Shown: one piece after another, positions 1-8,295 of the stretch | Layout: each line of letters opens with the position of its first letter | How positions within the stretch are numbered: the stretch's first letter is position 1 | IMG/VR virus record: IMGVR_UViG_3300046355_000226 | Location: 1 to 28,432 of that record | Source: a virus | Strand: one strand, 5' to 3' | DNA: 28,432 nt | Position numbers and translations under genes: made by a program | The notes under the pieces: model-generated | What the model saw: only the letters and a program-made list of their open reading frames with translations | Database searches by the model: none | What the model was told of the DNA's origin: nothing

Positions 1-1087
1 TGATGTATGATACAACATCGTGCGCTGTATATGCATTCTCTAGGAAAGACATGTGACGCTTCATATCTACACCAGAATCAAGAACATTACTTTTGTAGCT
101 TTGATCTGTATTGTATAAAGAACCATCGTTTGGAATACCATCTACCATGTATCTAGCAGAACGTGCAGGGTGTAATAACTCAAGAGACTCTAATTGTTCC
201 TCCGTCATCAAATACCCAAACTTATCAACTACATCGGCAATAGTCATCATGTCAATATAACCAGCCCAGTTCCCTTGGGAAATGTATTGTGTGTTTGGTG
301 ATTTGTGGTAAAATGTTAAAGCGGGATTTAACAATTGAATATCATAATCATCTTCTAACATTTTGAAATGCCAGAACTCACTGTCAGTAACAAGTGAATC
401 TCTAAATGCAACTTCTTCCATTTCATCCATTCTGAAACGGTTAGTGTCAATAGCGTGTTGTTTAACAGCCCACTTTTCTCCTAAAGTTTGGTATTTTTTA
501 GAATAGAACTCTTCAATCTCAGGAAGTTTTTTTAATGCTTCCGGGTCCATTTGCTGTTGCGCTTCTTGTGAATTAGGATCCATTCCCATTTCCAACATGT
601 GCGCGAGTAATTTTTGCTGTGCGTACTCAACTAATACTTTACTGATCTCTTCAGTTTTCTTAGACATGATTTCATTGTAAGAATACTCATCAATTGCGCG
701 ATAGTCAATCTTAGTGTTTCTTTTTGCAAATTCAGAAACCAATGTGTTAATCACATTAGGAATGATTGGATAAAACTTTAACTCAAGTGCTTCATTCTGC
801 CCTTCAGTTAAAACTTCTAAGACTTCATTCATTTCATTCTCTACTGCTGGAATGTAATCACTTTTATCAATTGTCCCTTTTGCAAGTTTATAATTCTTCA
901 TTATACGTCTTGCTTTAGCCTGGATCTGTTTAATTCCTTGCCACTCTAACCAATCCATATTGTGTTTGCTCCACTCATCATCCTTTTCAGTTGCAGGAAT
1001 GAATTGAATTGGTTGAGTAAAAACACCAAATTTATTTTTTTTGGTCTTTTTACCTTTTTTTATGTCCATTGCATTTAATAGCTCCAT
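1..1087 (-). CDS. Phage portal protein, N-terminal part (cut by window edge)
   Basis: Open frame of 362 codons from an ATG at 1085-1087 that runs off the left edge without a stop. The product begins with a Lys-rich stretch (MELLNAMDIKKGKKTKK), then a long acidic and helical region with many Glu/Gln residues, including a Gln-rich segment around NSQEAQQQMDPEALKK. Its ATG overlaps the terminase stop by one base (TAATG), so the two are translationally coupled. In tailed phages, and in crAss-like phages in particular, the gene next to the large terminase usually encodes the dodecameric portal through which DNA enters the capsid. The call rests on this position, the size and the helical character. 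No catalytic motif is expected. Another head protein is possible but less likely. Confidence 0.75.
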   Translation of the reverse strand, partial: MELLNAMDIKKGKKTKKNKFGVFTQPIQFIPATEKDDEWSKHNMDWLEWQGIKQIQAKARRIMKNYKLAKGTIDKSDYIPAVENEMNEVLEVLTEGQNEALELKFYPIIPNVINTLVSEFAKRNTKIDYRAIDEYSYNEIMSKKTEEISKVLVEYAQQKLLAHMLEMGMDPNSQEAQQQMDPEALKKLPEIEEFYSKKYQTLGEKWAVKQHAIDTNRFRMDEMEEVAFRDSLVTDSEFWHFKMLEDDYDIQLLNPALTFYHKSPNTQYISQGNWAGYIDMMTIADVVDKFGYLMTEEQLESLELLHPARSARYMVDGIPNDGSLYNTDQSYKSNVLDSGVDMKRHMSFLENAYTAHDVVSYI

Positions 1088-3312
1088 TATCTAAAATTTT
1101 TAAAGGGGTTCCTTGGTTTTTGCATAGAAAGTGATTGATTTGCACCTCCTATGTGTCTAAAGGGACTCCTATTTAATTTATACAAATTTTCTGACTTTTC
1201 CAAATGTTCTTCATTATCATATTCAGTTCTCTTCTTTAATCCGCGACTAGCTTCCTGAATTCTAACAAAAGCAATTAAAGCACCCAAAGATATAAGTCTA
1301 TCCACATTGACACCCGGTTGGTAATGTTCCATCTCAACGAGAGCCATGTAATCCGGTATTCTACTAATACCATAATACTTCTTATATACTTTGCCATTGT
1401 CATCTGTTTCTTCATCTAATTCTTCTCTTAGGTACTCAATTAAATAACTGAGCATTATGCTTTTAAATATTGTTGATACGTTTCTCCAACCGTATTGCTG
1501 GAACTGTGTTTTTGATTGTTGTATTTCTTTTGAAAACAACATCTGTGTAGAAGGAACTAAATACTTTTGCTTTCTTTTAAACTGCATGTATTGAATGAAT
1601 AAAGGCACGTTGTTCTCTACAATAGTCCAAGCCGCATACCATTCAATCATTAACTCCAATCGCTCATGTGTTTTGTTAATGTCATCAAAACGACCACACC
1701 ATGCAGCAACAATTTTGTCTCCTTCAATAAATGTTTCTACTTCACCGTTTACTTTAACTCTTTGTATTTGGACAGGGTTTTTATAGATGTGAATAGAACA
1801 AAGTGAATCTGAAGTTACAGTTTTACCTTCAGACACGGGATCGACTGATGCAAAATATGTTGTGCAAAAATCTTTTTCTTCATCAGGTTCTTCCCATACT
1901 TGTATAGCTCCTGTTTTATCTTCAGCTGTTTTATCTACAGGAAAAATTAATATTGGCTTTTTTGTAGTGGGTTTAGAAATTATTTGACCTTTATTGTCAT
2001 ACTCAAGATTGATACATCTGTAAGGGTAATCTCCTTCTTCAATATCTCTCTTCATAGATTTAACTAATTCTATAGGGAAAAGACTTTCTCCTCTAAATGC
2101 AAATGCTTCTTCTAAGTTTGTTGGATGCTGTGAAATACGAATTTGATATTGCTCTGGAGCCAAATCTTTTTTCCACTGTTTTCTTTTTTCTTCAATTGCT
2201 GCAAGTGCGGCTTCAATTTGACTATTTCCAAACTCATCAATGTATGGAGGCATTGACCATTGTTCTGGAATAAATAAACCTGTTGTAAGAATAGTTCCTT
2301 TTGGATCACACCATTTATTACGCACACCATAGAAACCATTTCCTTCTGGTTTGTACATGAATAATTTAAGCGGTTCACATTGTTTCAAATCACCTACGGA
2401 TCCTGCTGCAATAAAGTATCCAGTTGTAATATCTCCAGACTCCATGGCAGGACGCATGAACTCGTAAGTTTTATCCATTGATTTGGCAATTCCAGCCTCT
2501 TCATAAAAAAACAAAGTACATAAACCCCCTACACCGGCTGTATCTGATTGCTCAAAAGATAATGACTGCAATACTCCTTTTCTACCTTTTTCAGTTTTTC
2601 GTCCATTTTCAACATACTCAATTTTCTGTTGCCACTCACCAACACCACCTGGGTTCATTGGTCTATACCATGCAGTGTGCTTATTTAAGAATATACGATA
2701 AGCTTGTAGAATTTTCCAAGTACCAGTTACACCTGTAATGTATGCAGAAAGAGATGCTCCAATTTTTAAGATTGGTGATTGTTCAAACCAAAGAATATTT
2801 AAAAGCTTGGCTGCATGATATAAAGAAGAACCAAATTGACGTTTCTTTAAAACAACACCATGCTTGTAATCCAACTCACCAATAAACTCATAAAGAGCCA
2901 TGTGCATTTGAGAATCCCAAATATCAGTAAAGTCATCTTCTTTTTTTACTTTATCTGGAATTTGCAAAAAGTTAATCCAGAAATAGTAATCACGTGGCAA
3001 ATACCATTTTTTTTTATTGTTCCAAAAGAAACAACCTTTTCTTGATCTTAGTTTTTGCGCATCCCAGTAGTTTATAAAATCACGACTACCTTCAGGTTGA
3101 TCACAATAGTAACCATGCTGTCTAAAGTAATTACCTTCTTTTTGCCATTCTAAAACAGTTTCATCTAATTGGTATTCACCAGGTTCTTTAAAGTAATTTT
3201 TTTGTAAATCAAGTTTAAATTCTTCTCTGGTGTTGTATGAAACAGTTGTCCAAACCCCGTTATCATAACAAGGTATTTCTTCATAAATTGGTCCTAGTTT
3301 GTCGTGTAGCAT
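1087..3312 (-). CDS. Terminase large subunit (TerL), crAss-like type
   Basis: 741-aa DNA-packaging motor: an N-terminal ATPase pumps DNA into the procapsid and a C-terminal RNase H-fold nuclease cuts the concatemer. Visible parts are a Walker A-like segment KKRQFGSS (residues 156-163, a degenerate P-loop), Walker B TLFFYEEAG (266-274, hydrophobic strand then EE), and a nuclease acidic strand FASVDPVSEG with Asp491, followed by the ENN segment and a late Asp (VDRLIS) that probably complete the metal site. The length exceeds the roughly 450-600 aa of most TerL proteins and agrees with the long crAss-like form. It lies 10 bp downstream of the 170-aa gene and overlaps the portal ATG. The start at 3312 fits that short gap. 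Confidence 0.92.
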   Translation of the reverse strand: MLHDKLGPIYEEIPCYDNGVWTTVSYNTREEFKLDLQKNYFKEPGEYQLDETVLEWQKEGNYFRQHGYYCDQPEGSRDFINYWDAQKLRSRKGCFFWNNKKKWYLPRDYYFWINFLQIPDKVKKEDDFTDIWDSQMHMALYEFIGELDYKHGVVLKKRQFGSSLYHAAKLLNILWFEQSPILKIGASLSAYITGVTGTWKILQAYRIFLNKHTAWYRPMNPGGVGEWQQKIEYVENGRKTEKGRKGVLQSLSFEQSDTAGVGGLCTLFFYEEAGIAKSMDKTYEFMRPAMESGDITTGYFIAAGSVGDLKQCEPLKLFMYKPEGNGFYGVRNKWCDPKGTILTTGLFIPEQWSMPPYIDEFGNSQIEAALAAIEEKRKQWKKDLAPEQYQIRISQHPTNLEEAFAFRGESLFPIELVKSMKRDIEEGDYPYRCINLEYDNKGQIISKPTTKKPILIFPVDKTAEDKTGAIQVWEEPDEEKDFCTTYFASVDPVSEGKTVTSDSLCSIHIYKNPVQIQRVKVNGEVETFIEGDKIVAAWCGRFDDINKTHERLELMIEWYAAWTIVENNVPLFIQYMQFKRKQKYLVPSTQMLFSKEIQQSKTQFQQYGWRNVSTIFKSIMLSYLIEYLREELDEETDDNGKVYKKYYGISRIPDYMALVEMEHYQPGVNVDRLISLGALIAFVRIQEASRGLKKRTEYDNEEHLEKSENLYKLNRSPFRHIGGANQSLSMQKPRNPFKNFR

Positions 3313-3322
3313 TTTTTAAGAA

Positions 3323-3835
3323 TTAGTCATCATAAGAAAGTCTACTTCCCCCACGCGCCCTAGAAGATTGCTCCTCTTCTAAATCTTTTGCAACTCCTTT
3401 GAATGATTTACGTATAGCATCAAAGTTTTTTGCAGCTTGTATAATTGCACTAATATTTCCATCTCTACCATCAGTAATAGTTTGAGTCTCCATATAAAAT
3501 GCTAGTTTTTCAAGCATGTTTGCAATACCATTGTATGCGCGTACTGTTGGTGTTTCATAAAGCTCAGCGCATCTATCTTTTGCCATTCTGATTAATCTAT
3601 CTTCTGGATCAAAAGTAGCTTCTAAATCCCTTAATATTTCTTCTTGAATTTCATCTTGAGGGCGATTGTAATAAGGATTCTCTGAGCTTCTACATGTCAT
3701 GTAAAAAAGATATGCATAAATCTGCATGTGTTTTTCAGGATACTCATCCATAATTCGCTTTAGGAAAGGAATCGTGTGGCAGTGTTCTGTTGGTATTACA
3801 GCGCTACCTTGCAAGTCAAATAATTTAATGGCCAT
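3323..3835 (-). CDS. Conserved head-module protein next to TerL; small-terminase candidate
   Basis: 170 aa, mainly helical and acidic, ending in a short basic and polar tail (SSRARGGSRLSYDD). I see no enzyme motif. The middle, around 100-150, is a helical pair (YNGIANMLEKLAFYMET and NISAIIQAAKNFDAIRKSF) that could form an oligomerising bundle. The gene overlaps the end of the nuclease gene by 11 bases and sits directly before TerL, the usual place of the small terminase that recognises the genome end. That function is inferred from position only. A portal- or head-associated structural role is equally possible. Its identity as a real gene is secure from the tight packing and length. Confidence 0.8.
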   Translation of the reverse strand: MAIKLFDLQGSAVIPTEHCHTIPFLKRIMDEYPEKHMQIYAYLFYMTCRSSENPYYNRPQDEIQEEILRDLEATFDPEDRLIRMAKDRCAELYETPTVRAYNGIANMLEKLAFYMETQTITDGRDGNISAIIQAAKNFDAIRKSFKGVAKDLEEEQSSRARGGSRLSYDD

Positions 3836-4664
3836 GGTTCAATATTTTTTCTCTATTTTCTTGCACATATTTAAACATGGCAATTACTTCTTTTTTCATG
3901 TATGGTAACTCATAAGGTGTAACTTTTTTTACCATTGGATCACCTTTTGCATCATGTGCTACAACAGGATACCCGTTTGCGTCTATGCTTTCAATCTCAA
4001 ACTCCACATGGTCTAATTGAATCTTTCCTGGATTCAAATTATAATTGTGTTTTTGTATAATGTACATGTATGTACTTAATTGCAAAACATACTCATTATA
4101 GTTACATTCATCTAAATGAGAAAGAGGACCTAATAGTTTTTTTGACTTGCCGTTTTTTCCTACAAAACCCTCCATTTTAATTTCTTTGTTGGTCTTGTAA
4201 TCATAAACATTGACAGTGTCATTTACAATTTCAATTCTATCAGCTTGCCCGCAAATTCCTACAGACTTTAAATATACTAAATGTTCTGGATATATTCCTT
4301 CAGCTAGTTGTTGTTCAGGTGCAAGTTTGACCATACCATCCATTAATGGATTGATTATAGTTAACTCTCTGCCTTCTCTTGTAATTGTATTACATGAAAG
4401 CAAATCACGTTCTCTTTGGTCATGATACCATGAACCTAAATTGACAGCTCTTTTGTTTTCAGATGCCCACAATGCAATAATTTCATCAGGCTTCATTTTA
4501 TTGTACTTGGGGTTTTTTCCTTTAGAACAAACCTCTGCCATTTTAACTGTATCAAAAGGCTCTTTGAAAAAGTGTATAAGTCTAGTTACACTAATCCAAT
4601 CAATTGGATCACGCTCATCAATACTGATGTACTTATGATCATCTGCATAAAATTTTACACTCAT
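3825..4664 (-). CDS. PD-(D/E)XK nuclease, RecB/Cas4-like
   Basis: 279 aa with the ordered motifs of the Cas4/RecB-like exonuclease branch: HDQRE (His81), Glu127 in IYPEHLV, GQADRIE (Asp142), VYDYKTNK (Asp155 and Lys157, the D-xK core) and a downstream QLSTYMYIIQ segment equivalent to the QxxxY motif. No cysteine set for an iron-sulphur cluster like that of Cas4 is evident. Related phage nucleases process recombination or packaging ends. Being embedded in the packaging operon (4-base overlap with the gene before, 11 with the gene after) suggests a role in genome maturation or end trimming, which is inference. The family call is strong and the substrate is unknown. Confidence 0.85.
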   Translation of the reverse strand: MSVKFYADDHKYISIDERDPIDWISVTRLIHFFKEPFDTVKMAEVCSKGKNPKYNKMKPDEIIALWASENKRAVNLGSWYHDQRERDLLSCNTITREGRELTIINPLMDGMVKLAPEQQLAEGIYPEHLVYLKSVGICGQADRIEIVNDTVNVYDYKTNKEIKMEGFVGKNGKSKKLLGPLSHLDECNYNEYVLQLSTYMYIIQKHNYNLNPGKIQLDHVEFEIESIDANGYPVVAHDAKGDPMVKKVTPYELPYMKKEVIAMFKYVQENREKILNHGH

Positions 4665-4990
4665 ATTTCTAATTTAGATTTTTCTGATATAAACTTTAAA
4701 GCTGTTTGTTTTACTTCTGAATCAGTTGAACGCAATAAGGCTTTTAATTTAAAATAGGAATCAGAACTAATTATATTTGCTGCTAACAAATCCGCAGCTA
4801 TTTCAATTTGCATAGAAACATCTATATATATACCTGAAATTCCCGGATCACCTGATGGACCTACTGGTCCGTTAGTACCAGCAGACCCCATATTAATAAG
4901 TGTGTTTGCTGTAGTCATAGGTACAACCACCGTACCATTTTGACCAGAAGCTGTTGCCCATGGTGAATTTATGTTATTGGTTGTCTTCAT
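4661..4990 (-). CDS. Small protein with a short collagen-like patch
   Basis: 109 aa. A polar, Asn/Thr-rich N-terminus (SPWATASGQNGTVVVPMTT) is followed by five or six Gly-X-Y triplets that contain proline (GTNGPVGPSGDPGISG, about residues 37-52) and a helical C-terminal half rich in Leu, Lys and Ser. Collagen triplets in phages normally make trimeric stalks on the virion, so this may be a minor structural or decoration protein, but its place between a zinc-ribbon gene and a nuclease gene is unusual for that. It overlaps the upstream gene by 17 bases and the nuclease start by 4, which supports it as a real gene. Function unknown. Confidence 0.7.
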   Translation of the reverse strand: MKTTNNINSPWATASGQNGTVVVPMTTANTLINMGSAGTNGPVGPSGDPGISGIYIDVSMQIEIAADLLAANIISSDSYFKLKALLRSTDSEVKQTALKFISEKSKLEI

Positions 4991-5294
4991 TTTTTAAGTT
5001 TTGCTGTAATAAATAATTTTCCTCATGTGATAACACAGCATCCCATTTTCCTAAAGGACAGTCTGCACCTAATGATCGCAATTTTAATTTCATACTACAA
5101 CCACATTCTCCACAACAAGGATGTGTTCCGGGAACTAAACATTCAGATCCTTCAAGATCTAACTTGTCACATTTTTGACAAATATCATATCTACCTGCGG
5201 CAATTTCTTCAACATGTTCAGTCTTAAACACATTGTTTTTTATACCTTCAAGGATTGCTCCTTTATTCTTCCATATTTGGATAACGCTGTTCAT
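4974..5294 (-). CDS. Zinc-ribbon protein with CPLGKW motif
   Basis: 106 aa. Cysteines at 39 and 42 (CQKC), 52, 60, 61, 64, 66 (CCGECGC) and 79 (DCPLGKW) can bind one or two zinc ions. The pattern of CxxC, then CGC, then CPLGKW is a recurrent small phage-protein architecture, found in many tailed phages and of unknown exact function; adaptor or nucleic-acid-binding roles are usually proposed. The N-terminal 30 residues form a basic amphipathic helix. It overlaps both neighbours (32 bases with the HU-like gene, 17 with the collagen-patch gene), so it belongs to the same transcript as the packaging genes. Confidence 0.8.
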   Translation of the reverse strand: MNSVIQIWKNKGAILEGIKNNVFKTEHVEEIAAGRYDICQKCDKLDLEGSECLVPGTHPCCGECGCSMKLKLRSLGADCPLGKWDAVLSHEENYLLQQNLKNEDNQ

Positions 5295-5628
5295 AGATCT
5301 CTTTATAATAAGTGTTACAAATTTCTAATGCTTTAATTTTTTTTTCAAGTAAAACTTTAGACAGATTATACTTGACAACTTTTTTAAAATCTTCTTGGTT
5401 ATTACTTGCTAAAAGTTTTTCTAAACCTGCAATATCTCTATACAGTTTTTTTCTACTTAACCTTAGCGTTCCTAGACCATGTAGGAAAATAGTAGGATGC
5501 TCTAACGATTCTATTTTTTGCTTTACACAACTGTAATAGAAGTTTACAACATCAGCTACCATTTCTTCAGAAATGTTTAAATCCTGTGCAGTTTTTTTAA
5601 TTAACTCTTTACCTTTAGTTGGCCTCAA
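5263..5628 (-). CDS. HU/IHF-like DNA-binding protein
   Basis: 121 aa. The N-terminal 60 residues follow the HU/IHF pattern: two helices (GKELIKKTAQDLNISEEMV and VADVVNFYYSCVKQKIES) and then the beta-hairpin start HPTIFLHGLGTLRLSRKKL, where the family has an F-x-G-x-G-x-F/L strand. The DNA-embracing arms are shortened and replaced by a helical C-terminus. IHF-like subunits are a recognised component of crAss-like genomes. Likely job: bending DNA during packaging or recombination. It sits in the packaging operon, overlapping the following gene by 32 bases and the preceding one by 14. Confidence 0.7.
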   Translation of the reverse strand: MRPTKGKELIKKTAQDLNISEEMVADVVNFYYSCVKQKIESLEHPTIFLHGLGTLRLSRKKLYRDIAGLEKLLASNNQEDFKKVVKYNLSKVLLEKKIKALEICNTYYKEIYEQRYPNMEE

Positions 5629-5980
5629 CGTGATACACTTTTAAGTTAAGTAAAATTGTGCCTTCGGTCAGAATGTTTAATTCTTTTTGAAGACTTACCA
5701 CTTTGTTTCCTAAACCGCTTCTAGTAACTAGACCGTCTTTTACACATTTAGTAATAAAGTTTCTGGTTGTCTGCACATTTCCAAAAATTTCATTAATCAC
5801 CACTTGTTCACAAAAATCTGACATGTTCATATCACCATACATTCCAAGTAAAGCCAAGCAATCCATTTGCGCTGGACTCAACCTTATTTTTTCTGTAAAG
5901 CAATGCATGTTAATCTGAAACTTAATCACATCAAATAAAGACAACGGCACTTGTTTATTTATTACTTTTGCCTTTGCCAT
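5615..5980 (-). CDS. Winged-helix-like small protein of the packaging operon
   Basis: 121 aa. The segment LSPAQMDCLALLGMYGDMNMSD, followed by a second helix (FGNVQTTRNFITKCVKDGL) and a hairpin (VTRSGLGNKVVSL), reads like a winged helix: a helix-turn-helix in which the second helix follows a conserved Thr/Arg pair, then a wing. A regulatory or DNA-recognition role in packaging (including a small-terminase function) is possible but not shown. The start at 5980 lies 1 bp after the stop of the 87-aa gene, and the end overlaps the HU-like gene by 14 bases. Conserved-looking but not firmly identified. Confidence 0.7.
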   Translation of the reverse strand: MAKAKVINKQVPLSLFDVIKFQINMHCFTEKIRLSPAQMDCLALLGMYGDMNMSDFCEQVVINEIFGNVQTTRNFITKCVKDGLVTRSGLGNKVVSLQKELNILTEGTILLNLKVYHVEAN

Positions 5981-5981
5981 T

Positions 5982-6245
5982 TTATTCAGATTTAGTTTCT
6001 TCTTTATCAGTTTCTTCTTCTTCCCGCTGCTCTTTCATTGATGAATCAAGTTGCATAAAGCGCAATGCATATTCTAATGATTCATACTTTGCTTTATTAA
6101 TGCGAGCTCTTAACTCTTCAACTTGACATTGTGCAGTCAACATTTTTGTTTGTTGAGCGTAGAATTTTAAAGTCTTGTCGCGCATAGCTTGTAACTCAGC
6201 ATCTGTGTATTCTCTGCCTGCGTCTTGGTTGGTTTGTTCTGACAT
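5982..6245 (-). CDS. Acidic coiled-coil protein, first gene of the packaging operon
   Basis: 87 aa, strongly predicted helical: residues 14-75 are nearly all helix formers with heptad spacing, and the C-terminus is a very acidic tail (EEEETDKEETKSE). No catalytic or metal motif. It is the first gene after the TATATTTG promoter at 6266-6273, with about 20 bases between box and ATG. Small acidic helical proteins at this place in phage operons are often scaffold or chaperone partners, but nothing in the sequence proves that. Function unknown. Confidence 0.7.
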   Translation of the reverse strand: MSEQTNQDAGREYTDAELQAMRDKTLKFYAQQTKMLTAQCQVEELRARINKAKYESLEYALRFMQLDSSMKEQREEEETDKEETKSE

Positions 6246-6265
6246 AACATTTTTTATTTATTGGT

Positions 6266-6273
6266 CAAATATA
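6266..6273 (-). promoter_or_regulatory. Bacteroidota-type promoter -7 box (TATATTTG) for the packaging operon
   Basis: Minus-strand TATATTTG, a full match to the TAnnTTTG consensus of Bacteroidota primary sigma factor promoters, 20 bases upstream of the ATG at 6245 and directly downstream of a terminator. It is the only such box seen between the terminator at 6306-6335 and the genes running to the portal. Confidence 0.65.
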
Positions 6274-6276
6274 ATT

Positions 6277-6303
6277 AAAAATGTTTAACTAAAAAATGTT
6301 TAA
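6277..6303. repeat. Two 12-bp direct repeats upstream of the packaging promoter
   Basis: AAAAATGTTTAA occurs at 6277-6288 and again at 6292-6303, a 15-bp period, immediately upstream of the -7 box and covering the expected -33 region. The position fits an operator or activator site for the late (structural) genes. AT-rich DNA makes chance repeats easier, so confidence is moderate. Confidence 0.5.
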
Positions 6304-6305
6304 AC

Positions 6306-6335
6306 AAAAAAAGCACTTATCTCTAAGTGCTTTAG
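6306..6335 (-). terminator. Rho-independent terminator after the lysis block
   Basis: Perfect 10-bp stem (6310-6319 with 6324-6333) and a 4-base loop, followed on the minus strand by seven T residues. It lies 28 bases past the stop of the small basic protein gene at 6363 and separates the lysis/virion transcripts from the packaging operon. Confidence 0.9.
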
Positions 6336-6362
6336 CCAATGAAATAAAATTCAAAGGGGGAT

Positions 6363-6656
6363 CTATTTTCTTTTTGGGTTATTGCCTTTACCGTTTCTAG
6401 CTCTATTTGTAGAAGCTTTTTCACTAACTAATTTTCCAGATTTGGTATGTGATTTATCTTTACCATCTTTGTTACCATAAGTTCCTGATTTACGGTTGGC
6501 TGCATTTAATTCTTCGCGGTACTTAACACGTGAAGGGCTTGCATGATACTCAGTGTTATAAGCATTCTTTTTCTTACGTGCTTCTGGATGAGAAGCAAAA
6601 TACTTAGCTGATTTACTTGTGCCTGTGGATTTTCCCGCTAATGAATTTCTAGCCAT
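6363..6656 (-). CDS. Small basic phage protein (KSTGTSKSAKYF / YGNKDGKD type)
   Basis: 97 aa, very basic (Lys/Arg/Asn/Ser-rich, almost no hydrophobic core). It carries the recurring segments GKSTGTSKSAKYFASHPEA, YHASPSRVKYREEL and TYGNKDGKD, then a tail of TNRARNGKGNNPKRK. Proteins with this set of motifs are widespread in environmental and Bacteroidota phages and have no assigned role. A nucleic-acid-binding protein carried in the virion or acting on the host nucleoid would fit the charge. The ATG overlaps the endolysin stop by one base (TAATG), and the gene is the last before the terminator. Function unknown. Confidence 0.8.
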   Translation of the reverse strand: MARNSLAGKSTGTSKSAKYFASHPEARKKKNAYNTEYHASPSRVKYREELNAANRKSGTYGNKDGKDKSHTKSGKLVSEKASTNRARNGKGNNPKRK

Positions 6657-7459
6657 TACGCAATATCTTTTGATTCAATTAATGTGTATGTGAAAGCTTT
6701 GCTTCCAGATTTCACTGCTAATCTAACAATATCCATGAAAGATTCAAAATCTTTTTGTCTTTTAAATACTTGACACCCTTCAGACCAGTTTTCTACAAAT
6801 GTAGAATCTACGCCTGCTTTATGGATGTTAATACCAAACACACCTTCCTGGATACTGTCTTCATCATATTCCAAATCTCTGTCTGCATCACGGTAAACTT
6901 TAACATTGTTGAATTGCTTCAATGCTTCATACTTACCTTGGTGTAAACCTAAACCATGAGAATTGATGTATTGTCCTGGAACTAATCTAGCAACACCTTT
7001 TGCATTATGGAACTCTTTAACGCCTTTTTTACCAGGATCGGTAGTATTTGTCCACTCATGGTAAAACCATGCGCCAGCTTTCATGTAAGACACTGTAATC
7101 TTATCATCAAATACATTTGTTACAGATTTTCCTGTGTCCGAATTTCTAACTCCCACAATGTTTAAGATAAAATCTTTATCTCCAAACCATTTGTAACCTT
7201 TTGCTTTTACTGCAGCTTCGATCTTATCTTTGCTGTATTTGGTAGATACTGTAGGAGCAGGTTTAACTGCATCAACAACTATCCCCATTTTTGCTAAAGT
7301 ATTTGGGCCAACTACACCATCCGGTTTTAAACCATTTTTAACTTGCCAAGCTTTAACAGCTTCTTCAGTTTTTGGTCCAAAGTTACCAACTTGCTCTACG
7401 CCTAGTACAGCTTGAATTTTTTTGACAATCTCATTGTTGTCTCCTTTTTTTAAAATCAT
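6656..7459 (-). CDS. Endolysin: peptidoglycan-binding domain plus L,D-transpeptidase-like catalytic domain
   Basis: 267 aa. Residues 1-58 are a PG_binding_1 domain (GDNNEIVKKIQAVLG, GNFGPKTEEAVKAWQ, GLKPDGVVGPNTLAKMG). After a Pro/Lys linker the C-terminal domain carries GINIHKA (His213) and WSEGCQVF (Cys229). The His followed by a Ser-x-Gly-Cys is the signature of cysteine L,D-transpeptidase-type (YkuD-like) or related cell-wall enzymes. The family match is distant, and a carboxypeptidase-type fold cannot be excluded. No signal peptide, so release needs a holin, which is encoded next door (the ATG of this gene overlaps the holin stop by one base). Substrate: host peptidoglycan. Confidence 0.8.
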   Translation of the reverse strand: MILKKGDNNEIVKKIQAVLGVEQVGNFGPKTEEAVKAWQVKNGLKPDGVVGPNTLAKMGIVVDAVKPAPTVSTKYSKDKIEAAVKAKGYKWFGDKDFILNIVGVRNSDTGKSVTNVFDDKITVSYMKAGAWFYHEWTNTTDPGKKGVKEFHNAKGVARLVPGQYINSHGLGLHQGKYEALKQFNNVKVYRDADRDLEYDEDSIQEGVFGINIHKAGVDSTFVENWSEGCQVFKRQKDFESFMDIVRLAVKSGSKAFTYTLIESKDIA

Positions 7460-7743
7460 TATCCTAGTTCTTCTGGGTTATTAACTTCTTCTTCTTCTTT
7501 TGGCTCAGCCTTTTTCTTTAAAGACATAATTCTTCCTGCAGTTGTAATACCAAATGCACCAAGTGTAAGAATCATAAAGCCATCAAAGATAAATTCTTTA
7601 ATCACCAATTCTTTGCTCAAAATGCCAGTAACGACATCTACTAACAACACAAATACCATTGCAAAAAATGATATTACACCAACAAACGCTTGCTCATTAA
7701 TGTTGTTGTTATCACTGATTAATTCTCTAAAAAACTTTTTCAT
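7459..7743 (-). CDS. Holin-like membrane protein
   Basis: 94 aa with two hydrophobic segments, about residues 19-41 (FVGVISFFAMVFVLLVDVVTG) and 50-72 (FIFDGFMILTLGAFGITTAG), and a highly charged C-terminus (KKKAEPKEEEEVNNPEELG). Size, two membrane helices and a charged tail match class II holins, which make the inner-membrane holes that release the endolysin. It is coupled to the endolysin by a TAATG junction. No specific holin family is recognised. Context makes a lysis role the best explanation. Confidence 0.7.
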   Translation of the reverse strand: MKKFFRELISDNNNINEQAFVGVISFFAMVFVLLVDVVTGILSKELVIKEFIFDGFMILTLGAFGITTAGRIMSLKKKAEPKEEEEVNNPEELG

Positions 7744-7746
7744 AGT

Positions 7747-8295
7747 TTACATTTTTATTGGGACCACTTTTACAGTTGGTCTTTTGGGTTTAATAAAATC
7801 AGTTTCCCATCCTTTATGGGGTTCCTCCTGATTATTTTCTGGATCAACAGGCTCTTCACTTCTGTAAAAGAAAATATCGCCTGTATGATCATCTTTTCTA
7901 ACATAATACTGACTAAGATCAACTGAATAAATTAATGAGTCTTTCCAAGAATAATAAATCCAAGCATTGTTAATTGAAGCGTGCAGCATCCAATGCTCAA
8001 GAATATCTAATCTTTTTGCTAGATCTTCATTGTAAACATAGCTTTCAATAATATTTGTTTGCTGAATGATTAAGGTATCAAAAGCATTAATCAAACTATC
8101 TTTATAATTTATTTGAGCCTTGTATTCTGCTATCTTAGCTTTTTGACTTTCAAATATATCATTGATATTTTTTGCCTGTGCTTTTGTAAGAATAACAACT
8201 GAGTCACCTTTAATTACCGTCTGAAGCGGGTAATTTGATTGGCTGAAAATCAAATTGCTCACCAGTAGACTGCTTAATATTAGTAGCTTTTTCAT
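7747..8295 (-). CDS. Exported protein with coiled coil; possible outer spanin-like subunit
   Basis: 182 aa. A clear signal peptide (MKKLLILSSLLVSNLIFSQS, cleavage probably after Ser-Gln) is followed by a helical coiled-coil segment (AKNINDIFESQKAKIAEYK and LINAFDTLIIQQTNIIES, about residues 38-85) and then a Trp/Tyr-rich, beta-type domain to about 150 ending in a Pro-rich tail. The gene starts inside the 129-aa gene and overlaps it by 86 bases in another frame, the architecture of Rz/Rz1-type spanin pairs. Against the outer-spanin call: there is no lipobox cysteine, and the protein is longer than known o-spanins. So periplasmic and lysis-related is likely, the exact role open. Confidence 0.65.
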   Translation of the reverse strand: MKKLLILSSLLVSNLIFSQSNYPLQTVIKGDSVVILTKAQAKNINDIFESQKAKIAEYKAQINYKDSLINAFDTLIIQQTNIIESYVYNEDLAKRLDILEHWMLHASINNAWIYYSWKDSLIYSVDLSQYYVRKDDHTGDIFFYRSEEPVDPENNQEEPHKGWETDFIKPKRPTVKVVPIKM

